Below, one piece after another: positions 16,072-24,359 of a stretch of DNA of 64,000 bases. Origin of the DNA: Labilithrix sp. (GTDB lineage: Bacteria; Myxococcota_A; Polyangia; Polyangiales; Polyangiaceae); assembly GCA_019637225.1 (NCBI GenBank), contig JAHBWC010000029.1:1-64000 (forward strand), in the 5' to 3' direction. The position numbers were made by a program, and so were the translations under genes. Position 1 is the stretch's first letter. Each line of letters starts with the position of its first letter. Below the pieces are notes generated by a model, which did not search any database, was not told the origin of the DNA, and worked only from the letters and a program-made list of their open reading frames with translations.

Positions 16072-17577
16072 TCACGCTTTGGGCGGCAAAGAGCGCGGAA
16101 TGACGCCGACGACCGGGAGGATCCCGAGCTGCTCGAGGTCGGCCCGGTCGTGGATCCTGTCGTCGAGCTTGGCCGAGAGCAGCGCCGTGGCGATGGCGAG
16201 CACGAGCGAGGCCGCGAGGAGCACGGCGAGCATGAGCGTGCGCGACTTCGAGACCGGGGCGCTCGGGTAGTAGGCCGGATCGAGGATGGAGACCTGGATG
16301 TTCCGGTCGTTCATCACGGAGCTGGCGGTGATCGACGCCTTGAAGAGCTTCTCGTCGAGCTGACGCTGCCGCTCGCGCCCCTCGTTGACGTCGCGCTCGA
16401 GCCGACGAAACTCGACCTCGAGCTCGACCGGTGAGGAGGGCACCGCGACGGCGGCGAGCGATCGCGCGCCGCCGTCGACCTGCACGAGGGCTGCGCGCCG
16501 GTGCGTGATCTGAGCGTGCAGCTCCGCGAGCTGCTGGCGAAGCGCCGCTTCGTCGGCGGCGTTCTTCGGCGGCGGCTCGTCGGCCTGGGCGCGGGCCGCC
16601 GACGCGATCGCGGCCGCGTGGGCCTCGGCGGCCGCGGCGTTGAGCGCGGCTTGCGCGTCCTCCGCGGCGCGAAGCCGGGCGCGAGCGGCGATGACGTCGG
16701 GGTGCTTCTCGGTGTACCGCGCGGACTTGTCCGCGAGATCGCGGCGGGCGCTGACGAGCTCGGGGCTGTCGGGCGGCGGCTGGAACGGCGGGGGCTTCGG
16801 CGGCGGCGGAGGGGCGGGCTCGGCCTTGTTGGCCCTGGCGAGCTGGCGCTCGATCCGCGCGGCCCTCGCCTCGAGCGACGCGAGCTGGGGATCGCTCGGT
16901 CCGGTCGTCGGGCCGATCGGCGAGGCCCCCGGCGACGGCGGCTGCCCGCGAAGGCGCGCGGCGAGCTCCGGGTAGAGCGCCACGAACTTCGCGAGCTCCG
17001 CCTCCTTCACGCGGAGGTCGGCGGCGTTTCGATCGGTCTCGGCGGAGAGGAACTCCTTGAGCGTCTTGGCTCCCTCCGTCCGTCGCGAGGCCGCCTCCTG
17101 GATGATGCAGTCGCCGAGTCGCCGCGTGACCTCCTGGGCCTCATCGGGCGTGCTGCCGTCGAACGCGATCTCGAACGTGTCGCCTTCGCGCGCCTTGAAG
17201 CGGATGTGCTTGCGCATCTCCTCGACGGCTTCGACGAGCTCCCGGCGATCGGGGTCTTTGAAGTAGAGGCCGAGCTCCTTGATGATCGGCTCGAGGCTCG
17301 CGCGCGAGAGCAGCACCTCGCGAAGCCTCGCGCCGACGCGGCGGGCCGCACCTTCGCCGGACCCTTCCCCTCCCGTGAGGTCGGCCGACCGGATCGTCTC
17401 CTGGTACAGGATGACCGTCTCCGACCGATAGAGCCGCGGCCGCGTGAACACGAAGGGCACCGACACGACGGCGCCGACCACGAAGACGAGCAGCGCGCGC
17501 TTCCAGTACGAGAGGCTCCGTCGCCAGACGACGAGGGCGCGGTTCAACTCCTCGCGAGCGGTGCGCGGCGAGCTCAT
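16072..17577 (-). CDS. Wzz/PCP-family polysaccharide co-polymerase
   Basis: The 501-residue inner-membrane protein has a cytoplasmic N-terminus, TM1 (RALLVFVVGAVVSVPFVFT, ~30-48), a long periplasmic domain, and TM2 (TLMLAVLLAASLVLAIATALL, ~450-470) with a short C-terminal tail. The periplasmic part contains the Wzz strand RSETVILYQE, an Ala/Arg/Glu-rich coiled coil (~180-420) interrupted by a Pro tract, and PAYYPSAPVSKSR before TM2, the usual proline-rich junction. It sets chain length and couples polymerase to export in Wzx/Wzy systems. No kinase domain is fused; that function is the next gene. The start at 17577 is used; an ATG 21 nt upstream overlaps the -10-like TATGCT. Confidence 0.88.
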   Translation of the reverse strand: MSSPRTAREELNRALVVWRRSLSYWKRALLVFVVGAVVSVPFVFTRPRLYRSETVILYQETIRSADLTGGEGSGEGAARRVGARLREVLLSRASLEPIIKELGLYFKDPDRRELVEAVEEMRKHIRFKAREGDTFEIAFDGSTPDEAQEVTRRLGDCIIQEAASRRTEGAKTLKEFLSAETDRNAADLRVKEAELAKFVALYPELAARLRGQPPSPGASPIGPTTGPSDPQLASLEARAARIERQLARANKAEPAPPPPPKPPPFQPPPDSPELVSARRDLADKSARYTEKHPDVIAARARLRAAEDAQAALNAAAAEAHAAAIASAARAQADEPPPKNAADEAALRQQLAELHAQITHRRAALVQVDGGARSLAAVAVPSSPVELEVEFRRLERDVNEGRERQRQLDEKLFKASITASSVMNDRNIQVSILDPAYYPSAPVSKSRTLMLAVLLAASLVLAIATALLSAKLDDRIHDRADLEQLGILPVVGVIPRSLPPKA

Positions 17578-17646
17578 GGGCGACCCGAAGCATACCATGC
17601 GCCGAAAGCCACCATGAGCGAGGGCGTTCGGGTATCTTTGGCCGCC
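17578..17646. promoter_or_regulatory. divergent promoter region of wzz-like and export-lipoprotein genes
   Basis: The 69-bp gap carries two -10-like elements facing apart: TGGTATGCT on the minus strand (17597-17589), 11 nt before the Wzz-like ATG, and TATCTT on the plus strand (17633-17638), 8 nt before the export-lipoprotein ATG. Neither start has a Shine-Dalgarno. One operator between them could co-regulate both units. Confidence 0.45.
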
Positions 17647-18261
17647 ATGGACGGTCGGACGAGAGCACGCAGCGGGTGGGGCGTCCTGGGGATCGCGACG
17701 CTCCTCGCGCTCACCAGCGTGGTCGGGTGCCGCTCTTCGGCGCCGCCCTACGACTACAAGGTCGAGCCCGACCCGCGCGCGTCCGAGTTCCACGTCGGGC
17801 CGCTCGATCAGCTCTCGATCGTCGTCTGGAAGAACCGCGAGCTCTCCGCCGAGGTGACGGTGCGGCCGGACGGCGTGATCACGCTGCCTCTCATCGGCGA
17901 CGTGAAGGCCGGAGGGCGCACCCCCTCGGACCTCCAGCGGGAGATCGCGAAGCGCCTCGCCGACTTCGTGCGTGAAGAGGACGTGGTCGTCTCGGTCGGC
18001 GTCGCCTCCGTGAACAGCTACCACTTCACGGTGATGGGCTCGGTCGAGCGGGCCGGGCTCTACAGCTCGAAGTCCTACGTCACCGTCGTCGAGGCCGTGG
18101 CGCTCGCGGGTGGACCGAACCGATTCGCCGGCGACTTCGTCTACGTCGTCCGCGGGACCCCGGCGCGCCGCGTCCCGATCGACCTGCGCCGCGCGACCTC
18201 CAGCGAGCACGCCGACGAGAACCTCGTCGTCCTCGCCGGGGACCTCATCGTCGTCCCCTGA
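17647..18261 (+). CDS. short outer-membrane polysaccharide export lipoprotein (OPX/Wza-like)
   Basis: A 204-residue lipoprotein (signal ends LTSVVGC, lipid Cys 28) with a PES domain (SEFHVGPLDQLSIVVWKNRELSAEVTVRPDGVITLPLIGDVKAGGRT) and one SLBB domain (YHFTVMGSVERAGLYSSKSYVTVVEAVALAGGPNRFA). E. coli Wza is ~380 aa with further repeats and a C-terminal amphipathic helix forming the outer-membrane pore; this protein stops straight after one SLBB with no such helix. In Myxococcus xanthus, short OPX proteins need a separate beta-barrel, so the barrel candidate at 21774-23168 is a natural partner. Stop codons of this gene and the phosphatase gene abut with no gap. Confidence 0.9.
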   Translation: MDGRTRARSGWGVLGIATLLALTSVVGCRSSAPPYDYKVEPDPRASEFHVGPLDQLSIVVWKNRELSAEVTVRPDGVITLPLIGDVKAGGRTPSDLQREIAKRLADFVREEDVVVSVGVASVNSYHFTVMGSVERAGLYSSKSYVTVVEAVALAGGPNRFAGDFVYVVRGTPARRVPIDLRRATSSEHADENLVVLAGDLIVVP

Positions 18262-20010
18262 TCAGGCCGGCGACCGCGGCGGTATCACGCTCGGCGAGAC
18301 CATCTGTCCGCTCCGTCGCCGCGGCTGGAGCGACGCCTCCCGGCCGACGGCTCGGTGGCAGATGAAGAGCGTGAGGTCGTCGCTCACCGCCGTGTCGATC
18401 GCGTGCGCCTCGACGCTCTGGAGGATCCGCTCCGCGATCTCGTTCGGACGGGTGCTCGTCAGCGTGTGGAGGCACGCCTCGAGGCGGGTCGAGCCGTAGA
18501 GGCCACCGTGGGCGTCGGCGGCCTCGACGACGCCGTCCGTGTAGAGCACGAGCGAGTCGCCGGGCATCAAGTGGAAGGACGTCGCCGTGAAGCCGGGGTC
18601 GTCCAGGATGCCGATGGCGCTCGAGGCGCCCGCCTGGACGGCGTCGATCGGCCCCGTCGAGTGGCACCAGTACGGCGACGGGTGCCCCGCGTTCGCGAGG
18701 ACGACCTCCCCGGTCTTCACGTCGAACGTGAAGTAGATCGCCGTGAAGAACAGCTCGGGCTGATCGCTCGCGAGGATCGCCTCGTTCATCGCGCTGAGCA
18801 CCGTGACGGGCTCGACGTGCGCGAGCGCAGCGACCCGGAGCTCGCTCGAGATGCGCGCCATCAGGAGCGCCGCCGCGACGCCCTTGCCCGAGATGTCGCC
18901 GATGAAGACCGCGAGCCTGTCCTCGCCGACCCAGAACACGTCGTAGAAGTCGCCGCCGACGGTGTAGGCCGCGCGGTACTCGGCGAAGAGCTCGAGCCCC
19001 TCGACGGAGATGACCTCGCGCGGCAAAAAGCTCTTCTGGATCTTCGCCGCGAGCTCGAGGTCGTACTTGAGCCGATCGCGGAGGATCGTCTCGTCGTGCA
19101 TCCGCGTGTTCTGGATCATCATGGCGGCCGGCGCGGCCATGCCGCTCAGCAGATCGAGGTCGGCCGGCGTGAACGACGGCCGCTTCTCGTCCGCCGCGAC
19201 GTGGATGACGCCGAGCACCGCTCCGCGATCGACCATCGGCGCGAACATGTCGGTGCCGCCGGGGACGCGTGACGACTCGGGCGCGTCGCCCCCGAAGACG
19301 CCGCGCGCCGTGTGGAGCATCGCGTCGGCGACGTCGTGCGGCACCGTCGGCTCGACGTCGGAGACCATGCCCGTGCCGGCGAAGTGAGCGAGCTGGAACG
19401 CCGCCGCTCCCTCCGCGCTCCCCTTGCGCAGGTAGATTCCGACGGCGCGTGCGGTCGGGTAGATCTCGCGCAGCTTGCCTCCGATGAGGCGGAGAAGCTC
19501 CCCCTTGTCGATCGTCGAGCTGATCGCCTGCATGAAGGCGTAGAGCGTGCCGAGCTTGCGGTACGCGTCCTCGAGCTGCGTCAGGTCGACGAGCGGGCGT
19601 TCCCCCGACCCCGCGGACTCGCGGGCGACGAGCATCCTCGCGACGCTCTCGGTGGCGATGAGCGTCGGCGTCTCGACCTCGGGCTCGGCGGCCGCCGGCT
19701 GCTCTTCGATCCGGAACACGTAGCGGCCGAACCGGATCACGTCGTCCGGCACGAGCTTGTGCTTCGACACCGCGACGCCGTTGACGATGGTGCCGTTCGC
19801 GCTGTTGAGGTCGTACAGGACCGGGCCGTCGCGCTCCGGAGCGAACCTGGCGTGCTGCCGCGAGATACGCGGGTCGTCGAGCACGATGTGGTTGGAGGCG
19901 CCGCGACCGACGAGGAGCGGCGTGTTGATGGGCAGGCGGACCTTGCGGGCCTTCCCCTCGACTCCGACCAACCAGTGGGAGCACCGTTGCTCCGTCGCCG
20001 TTCTGCTCAT
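18262..20010 (-). CDS. FHA-GAF-SpoIIE (PP2C-type) phosphatase
   Basis: This 582-residue cytoplasmic protein has an FHA domain at ~20-95 (LLVGRGASNHIVLDDPRISRQHARF, LNSANGTIVNG), a GAF sensor at ~165-310, a linker helix with the SpoIIE-type LAAKIQKSFLPRE, and a PP2C/SpoIIE phosphatase at ~340-560. The phosphatase carries metal-ligand motifs YTVGGDFYDVF, FIGDISGKGVAAALLMA, VLYTDGVVEA and SDDLTLFIC. Such proteins dephosphorylate STAS anti-anti-sigma proteins. A matching kinase and STAS gene follow within 1.7 kb, so this is the signal-input phosphatase of a local partner switch. Start 20010 is chosen over an in-frame upstream start because the extension is promoter-like sequence. Confidence 0.92.
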   Translation of the reverse strand: MSRTATEQRCSHWLVGVEGKARKVRLPINTPLLVGRGASNHIVLDDPRISRQHARFAPERDGPVLYDLNSANGTIVNGVAVSKHKLVPDDVIRFGRYVFRIEEQPAAAEPEVETPTLIATESVARMLVARESAGSGERPLVDLTQLEDAYRKLGTLYAFMQAISSTIDKGELLRLIGGKLREIYPTARAVGIYLRKGSAEGAAAFQLAHFAGTGMVSDVEPTVPHDVADAMLHTARGVFGGDAPESSRVPGGTDMFAPMVDRGAVLGVIHVAADEKRPSFTPADLDLLSGMAAPAAMMIQNTRMHDETILRDRLKYDLELAAKIQKSFLPREVISVEGLELFAEYRAAYTVGGDFYDVFWVGEDRLAVFIGDISGKGVAAALLMARISSELRVAALAHVEPVTVLSAMNEAILASDQPELFFTAIYFTFDVKTGEVVLANAGHPSPYWCHSTGPIDAVQAGASSAIGILDDPGFTATSFHLMPGDSLVLYTDGVVEAADAHGGLYGSTRLEACLHTLTSTRPNEIAERILQSVEAHAIDTAVSDDLTLFICHRAVGREASLQPRRRSGQMVSPSVIPPRSPA

Positions 20011-20170
20011 GACGCCAAGGGCCCCTGCGTCGGCCCGCGCCCCCTCGACGGGGGCCGAATATCGCCAGAGGTTGAAGAGGATCGCCCCACAAGTCAACGT
20101 CTCCCGACGAACCGTAACGTCGCCCATTCGGATGGCGCGACGGCCGCAGCCCGTGGGTTATGCTCCGCCC
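20011..20170. promoter_or_regulatory. divergent control region, phosphatase / sugar transferase
   Basis: The 160-bp gap holds a perfect GCCCCC-TCGAC-GGGGGC hairpin (20039-20055) in the likely phosphatase leader, an AT-rich GATATT on the minus strand just beyond it, and TATGCT on the plus strand (20159-20164) ending exactly 6 nt before the GTG of the sugar transferase. Confidence 0.45.
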
Positions 20171-20890
20171 GTGCGCCCCCAGGTAGCGGTGGTCAAACGA
20201 CTGCTCGACGTCGCCGCGTCCCTCGGCGGCATCGCCGTGACCCTGCCCCTCTACATCCCCATCGGCGCGGCGATCGCGCTCGACTCCCCCGGCCCCATCT
20301 TCTTCGTCCAGCACCGAGCGGGGCGTCTCATCGAGGAAGAAGGCAAGCCGCCGCGCTGGGATACATTCGCGATGATCAAGTTCCGCACGATGCGCGTCGA
20401 CGCCGAGAAGGGCACCGGGGCCGTCGTCGCGACGAAGGGTGACCCGCGGGTGACGCGCGTGGGGCGGTTCTTGCGCGCAACCCGACTGGATGAGCTTCCT
20501 CAGTTCTGGAACGTCCTGAAGGGCGACATGTCGCTCGTCGGACCGCGGCCGGAGCGGCCGGAGCTGCTCGTCGACCTCGCGATGGCCATCCCCTACTTCG
20601 AGGAGCGCACCCGCGGGATCAAGCCCGGCCTCACCGGGCTCGCGCAGATCTCGCTCGGCTACACGGGCGCGCCCGATCCGAACAGCGAGGTCGCCACGCT
20701 GAAGGACACGCTCGTCAACCCGTTCGACATCGAGGAGGCCGACGGCGCCCTCGCCGACGACATGCGCATCAAGCTCATGTTCGACCTCGCCTACGCCGCG
20801 GCGCTCGAGCAGTTCTGGACGTACCTCCGGATGGAGCTCCAGATCCTCGTGCAGACGCCGATCGTCATGCTGATGTCGCGCGGGCACTGA
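20171..20890 (+). CDS. undecaprenyl-phosphate sugar phosphotransferase (priming enzyme)
   Basis: The 239-residue product starts VVKRLLDVAASLGGIAV and has one hydrophobic N-terminal segment (reentrant helix), then the bacterial sugar-transferase core: DSPGPIFFVQHRAG, FAMIKFRTMRVDAEKG, DPRVTRVGRFLRATRLDELPQFWNVLKGDMSLVGPRPERPE and GIKPGLTGLAQI. These contain the catalytic Asp-Glu and the R-P motif. It should transfer a sugar-1-phosphate from a nucleotide sugar to undecaprenyl phosphate to start each repeat unit. It is the short PglC-like form without the N-terminal multi-TM domain of WbaP/WcaJ. The GTG start fits a TATGCT 6 nt upstream; no ATG lies in a better place. Confidence 0.9.
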   Translation: MRPQVAVVKRLLDVAASLGGIAVTLPLYIPIGAAIALDSPGPIFFVQHRAGRLIEEEGKPPRWDTFAMIKFRTMRVDAEKGTGAVVATKGDPRVTRVGRFLRATRLDELPQFWNVLKGDMSLVGPRPERPELLVDLAMAIPYFEERTRGIKPGLTGLAQISLGYTGAPDPNSEVATLKDTLVNPFDIEEADGALADDMRIKLMFDLAYAAALEQFWTYLRMELQILVQTPIVMLMSRGH

Positions 20891-20944
20891 CCGCCTTGTG
20901 GGGGGTACGCGGGCCCTGATACCCTCATCGAGCGGCGGCACGCG

Positions 20945-21436
20945 ATGGCGCAGATGTCCAAGGAGCGGCCCAGTGAGGCCTGTGTCACCCGGATGACGTT
21001 CCGGTTGCCGGCCAAGCTCGTCCATCGTCCGCTCGCCATCGATCTCGTCTCGACGCTGGTGGGGCACGTCGCCACCGCGGACCGGACGTTCCGCCACGAG
21101 ATCGTCACGGCCTTCGGCGAAGCCTTCAACAACATCGTCATCCACGGTTATCGAGACCGCACCGACGGGATGCTCGACGTGGAAGCCGACCTCAGCGCCG
21201 ACGCGATGACCCTCCGCCTGATCGACACGGGCGCCGCCGTCGACTTCGACGAGCTCGACCCGCCCGATCTCGGCAGCATGCCGGAGCGCGGGATGGGCGT
21301 GTACATGATCCACGCCCTCGTCGACGACGTCTCGTACTGCGGCGGCCAGCCCAATGTTCTATCACTCACCAAACGCACCCAAAGCGCGACCCCCCATGAA
21401 GGCCAGGCCCTAGATGAACTGCTCCCGCACGGATGA
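20945..21436 (+). CDS. RsbW-type anti-sigma/serine kinase
   Basis: A 163-residue protein with a GHKL ATPase domain: the N-box FRHEIVTAFGEAFNNIVIHGY (Glu and Asn for Mg-ATP), the G1 box LRLIDTGAAVDFDEL and the G2 box PERGMGVYMIHALVDDVSY. This is the HATPase_c_2 layout of RsbW/SpoIIAB kinases, which phosphorylate a STAS partner and sequester a target. The STAS gene begins inside its 3' end (23-nt overlap). No sigma-factor gene is nearby, so its target may be unlinked or a polysaccharide protein. Confidence 0.9.
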   Translation: MAQMSKERPSEACVTRMTFRLPAKLVHRPLAIDLVSTLVGHVATADRTFRHEIVTAFGEAFNNIVIHGYRDRTDGMLDVEADLSADAMTLRLIDTGAAVDFDELDPPDLGSMPERGMGVYMIHALVDDVSYCGGQPNVLSLTKRTQSATPHEGQALDELLPHG

Positions 21437-21716
21437 AGGCGGCGAATCGCGACTTCAGATCGACGGCGCGCTCGACGCGCTGACGGTTCGCGATATCCGG
21501 CCGATCATCGACGCCGTGGTAGCGGACCGGCCCACGCGCGTCACCGTGGACATCGAGAAGCTGAACCTCATCGACAGCTCCGGAGTGGGCGCCATCGTGT
21601 CGCTCTTCAAGCGCGTGAAGGCGAACGGCGGCAGCGTGGTGGTCGTCGGAGCACGCGAGCAACCGCTGGCCGTCCTCAAGCTCCTGAAGCTCGACGCCGT
21701 CTTCGGGCTGCGCTGA
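21414..21716 (+). CDS. STAS anti-anti-sigma-like protein
   Basis: A 100-residue single STAS domain: SRLQIDGALDALTVRDIRPIID, then VTVDIEKLNLIDSSGVGAIVSLFKRVKANGG and a final SVVVVGAREQPLAVLKLLKLDAVF. Ser in the D-S-S-G-V loop is the usual phosphorylation site used by RsbW-type kinases and cleared by SpoIIE-type phosphatases, both encoded next to it. Overlap with the kinase gene by 23 nt implies coupled translation and matched amounts. It is the switch protein of the module. Confidence 0.92.
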   Translation: MNCSRTDEGGESRLQIDGALDALTVRDIRPIIDAVVADRPTRVTVDIEKLNLIDSSGVGAIVSLFKRVKANGGSVVVVGAREQPLAVLKLLKLDAVFGLR

Positions 21717-21773
21717 ACCGGCGAGCGTGACGCGAGCCGCGCCGGCGGCGAGCGCGCGACCCTTCGCGCCGGC

Positions 21774-23168
21774 TCAGTCCGCGTCCGGCTCGGACACCGG
21801 CTGCGGCGGCAGCGCCGGGGTCGTGTGGATCCAGCGCGTGGGGCCCGGCCCTTCGGGCGGAGGGGCGTCCGCGTCGGCCGGAGCCGGAGCGCGCGGATCG
21901 CGCCGCGCGGCCGGCGCCGCGCGCGGCGCGTCGGTCTGATCGACGCGCTGGGGGAGCCTCGTTTGCACCGCCTCGATCGGCGACGGCCGGGACGAGAGCT
22001 GCACGCCGACGATGAAAAAATCACGGAGGAGCGACGGGTTCAGGCCGACCGCGTTCGCGTCGCCCACCTGCGCGATGAACTGGTAGCGGCCGAACACCTG
22101 CATCAAGGGCGAGACCTGCCAGGTGACGCCGACGTCGCTCAGGAACGAGTCGTACGTGAGATCGTTGCCGAGGTTGCGGAGGTCGATGAGCGACGCGTGC
22201 TGGTAGCCGACCGATCCGCCGAAGAACACGCGGTGGTGCTCGGAGATGGGGACCGTCCCCTGCAGGGTCACCTGGTTCGTCTCGGCGAGCAGCCCCGTGA
22301 GGACGCTCGGAAAGACGCCGACCTGATACGAGAGCTCGGCGGTCGTCGGCAGCGCGTTGTAGAGGACGGACGCGCGGCCGAACGGCGCGGCCCGCGGCGC
22401 GGTCCCCGCGTCCGGACTGAGGACGGCCGTGGCGCCGCCGCTCAGCGCGCTGCTCACGGTCGTCGTCCAGTCGTGGCGCCAGCGCGGCGCCGCGGTCACC
22501 GTGACGAACTGCTGATCCGGAACGGGCGGGAACGCCTTGATGTTGACGTAGCCGGAGCGGAGCTCCGCGCCGAGGGCGTCTCTCCGCCACGTGCGCTCGA
22601 CCAGCCCGCCGAGATCGGCGAAGAACGTATCGAGCGGCGGGCTGGGCGCCAGCGTCGTGAACACGCCGAGGGTGGCGTCCTGCTCGAGCCGCACGGCGGG
22701 CGTCAGGTCGTGCGAGATCACCTCCGAGACGCGCCCGGTGATCACGCGGTTGCCCGCGCTCGGGTAGAGCGCGACCGGCGCCGCGCCGGCCGGCCGGCTG
22801 ATGAGGTAGTTCGAGTACGTGGACTGGGCGCCCTCCGCCGTGAGCAGGAGCCGCGTCCGGCGCGAGAGGTCGATGGCGCTCGCCAGCGTCAGGAGGTTCG
22901 CGATCTCGCTCAGGCTGTTGAACGAGTGCAGGGCCGCGGTGAGCTGGTAGTCGATGCTCAGCGTCGCGTCCGGCGTCAGCCAGAAGACCGTGAGCTGCGG
23001 GACGGCGCCGATCCAGACGTCGTCGAGGTGAGGCGCCGGCTCTGGGCGGGCCTCCCCGATGTACCCGCCCTGGAGACGGATCCGCTCGACGGCGATGGGC
23101 TGGGCGGCGGCGTCCGAGGCGAACGCCACGAGCGCCGCGCACACCGCCGTCGAGGTCGCCCGAACCAT
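21774..23168 (-). CDS. outer-membrane beta-barrel protein, polysaccharide secretion candidate
   Basis: This 464-residue protein has a Sec signal (MVRATSTAVCAALVAFASDAAAQ, cleavage after AQ). The mature part shows alternating hydrophobic strands joined by polar turns (YQLTAALHSF, RTRLLLTAEGAQSTYSNYL, ERTWRRDALGAELRSGYVN, VFFGGSVGYQHAS, VFGRYQFIAQVGD), ending with VGVQLSSR and a ~70-residue Pro/Ala/Asp tail. This is a typical outer-membrane barrel pattern. Sitting in the export block it is the best candidate for the integral porin partner of the short OPX lipoprotein, as with the Wzp barrels of M. xanthus. The assignment rests on topology and context, not on a recognised signature. Confidence 0.7.
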   Translation of the reverse strand: MVRATSTAVCAALVAFASDAAAQPIAVERIRLQGGYIGEARPEPAPHLDDVWIGAVPQLTVFWLTPDATLSIDYQLTAALHSFNSLSEIANLLTLASAIDLSRRTRLLLTAEGAQSTYSNYLISRPAGAAPVALYPSAGNRVITGRVSEVISHDLTPAVRLEQDATLGVFTTLAPSPPLDTFFADLGGLVERTWRRDALGAELRSGYVNIKAFPPVPDQQFVTVTAAPRWRHDWTTTVSSALSGGATAVLSPDAGTAPRAAPFGRASVLYNALPTTAELSYQVGVFPSVLTGLLAETNQVTLQGTVPISEHHRVFFGGSVGYQHASLIDLRNLGNDLTYDSFLSDVGVTWQVSPLMQVFGRYQFIAQVGDANAVGLNPSLLRDFFIVGVQLSSRPSPIEAVQTRLPQRVDQTDAPRAAPAARRDPRAPAPADADAPPPEGPGPTRWIHTTPALPPQPVSEPDAD

Positions 23169-23260
23169 CACCGAGCGGGCTACCCGCCCCGTCGCTCGAT
23201 GTAAAGCGCGGCTCTCCGAGCTTCTCGACGCGCACCGGCTCGGCCCCTCCCCTGCGGTCA

Positions 23261-24334
23261 TCACGCTCCGTACAGCGCGAGGTATTGGGTCAGCATCTTC
23301 TCCTCGCCGAACCGTTCGAGGGCGTACGACCGCCCGCGCGCGCCCATGGTCTCGCGCGTGGCCCGGTCGTCGATGAGCCCGCGGAGGGCCTCGCGGAGCG
23401 CGCCCGGATCGTCATGGGCGACGAGGATCCCGGCGCTCTCGGGGACGATGCTCGGGACGCCGCCGACCGCGGTGGCGACGATCGGCAGCCGCGAGGTCAT
23501 GGCCTCCGGGATCGCGAGCGGCAGCCCCTCGGTCCGGGAGCTCGAGGCGAAGACGTCGAACGCCGAGAGCAGCCGAGGCACGTCCTGGCGAGCTCCCGCG
23601 AAGAGGACGAAGGGGCGGACCGAGGCGTCGATCGCGGCCTCGATCTCCGGGCGAGCCTGGCCGTCGCCGACGAGCACCAGGCGCACGCGCTCGGAGAGGA
23701 GGCCCGTCATGGCGCGGACGAGGAGCGGGTAGTCCTTGTCCGGGACGAGCCGGCCGACGGAGCCGACGACGAGCGCGTCGTCCGGGAGCCCGAGCTCTCT
23801 CCGCACGGCGGCGCGGACCTCCGCGTCGGGGCCGAACGCGTCGAGCGGGATGCCATTCTCGATGACGGAGAGCCTGGCGCGCGGAGGACGCTCGGTGCGC
23901 TCGGCGGCGGCCGCGGTCTCCGACGAGACGGCCACGAAGTGGGTGACCGTGCGGCTCGCCGCACGCGCGAGCCTCAGCGTCGCGCTCGGATACCGGAAGT
24001 CTCCGTGCTTCGTGTGGACGACAGGGCGGACGAGCGCGGCGCGCGCCGCTGGCGCGGCGTAGACGAGCGGCGCCGCGTTGTGCGTGTGGACGACGTCCGG
24101 CCGGAGCCGCCGGAAGAGCCGCCAGAGCCTCGCGTGCAGCGTGCGGTCGAAGCCGTCCCGCTTCGGCACGTCGTGGACGGAGACGCCGCCGAGCTCTTCG
24201 CGCAGCGCGCCGCCGGGCGTCAGCGACACGACGTGCATCTCGTGGCCGCGCTCGTGGAGCGCGCGCGCGATGCGCGCGACGAGGCGCTCTTGGCCCCCGA
24301 TCCCCAGCGACAGCACCACCTCGATCACGCGCAT
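23261..24334 (-). CDS. GT4-family glycosyltransferase
   Basis: A 357-residue GT-B enzyme of family GT4. The N-terminal half starts MRVIEVVLSLGIGGQERLVARIARAL and has the acceptor-side VVHTKHGDF. The C-terminal half has VGSVGRLVPDKDYPLLVRA, the donor-binding SSSRTEGLPLAIPEAM (E-x7-E) and PIVATAVGGVPSIV. It should add a sugar from a nucleotide donor to the lipid-linked repeat unit in the cytoplasm. The ATG is 25 nt past the stop of the upstream deacetylase-like gene, so the two are probably co-transcribed. Donor sugar cannot be read from sequence. Confidence 0.9.
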   Translation of the reverse strand: MRVIEVVLSLGIGGQERLVARIARALHERGHEMHVVSLTPGGALREELGGVSVHDVPKRDGFDRTLHARLWRLFRRLRPDVVHTHNAAPLVYAAPAARAALVRPVVHTKHGDFRYPSATLRLARAASRTVTHFVAVSSETAAAAERTERPPRARLSVIENGIPLDAFGPDAEVRAAVRRELGLPDDALVVGSVGRLVPDKDYPLLVRAMTGLLSERVRLVLVGDGQARPEIEAAIDASVRPFVLFAGARQDVPRLLSAFDVFASSSRTEGLPLAIPEAMTSRLPIVATAVGGVPSIVPESAGILVAHDDPGALREALRGLIDDRATRETMGARGRSYALERFGEEKMLTQYLALYGA

Positions 24335-24359
24335 CGGTCGCACCGGCCCGCTCGGCGGA

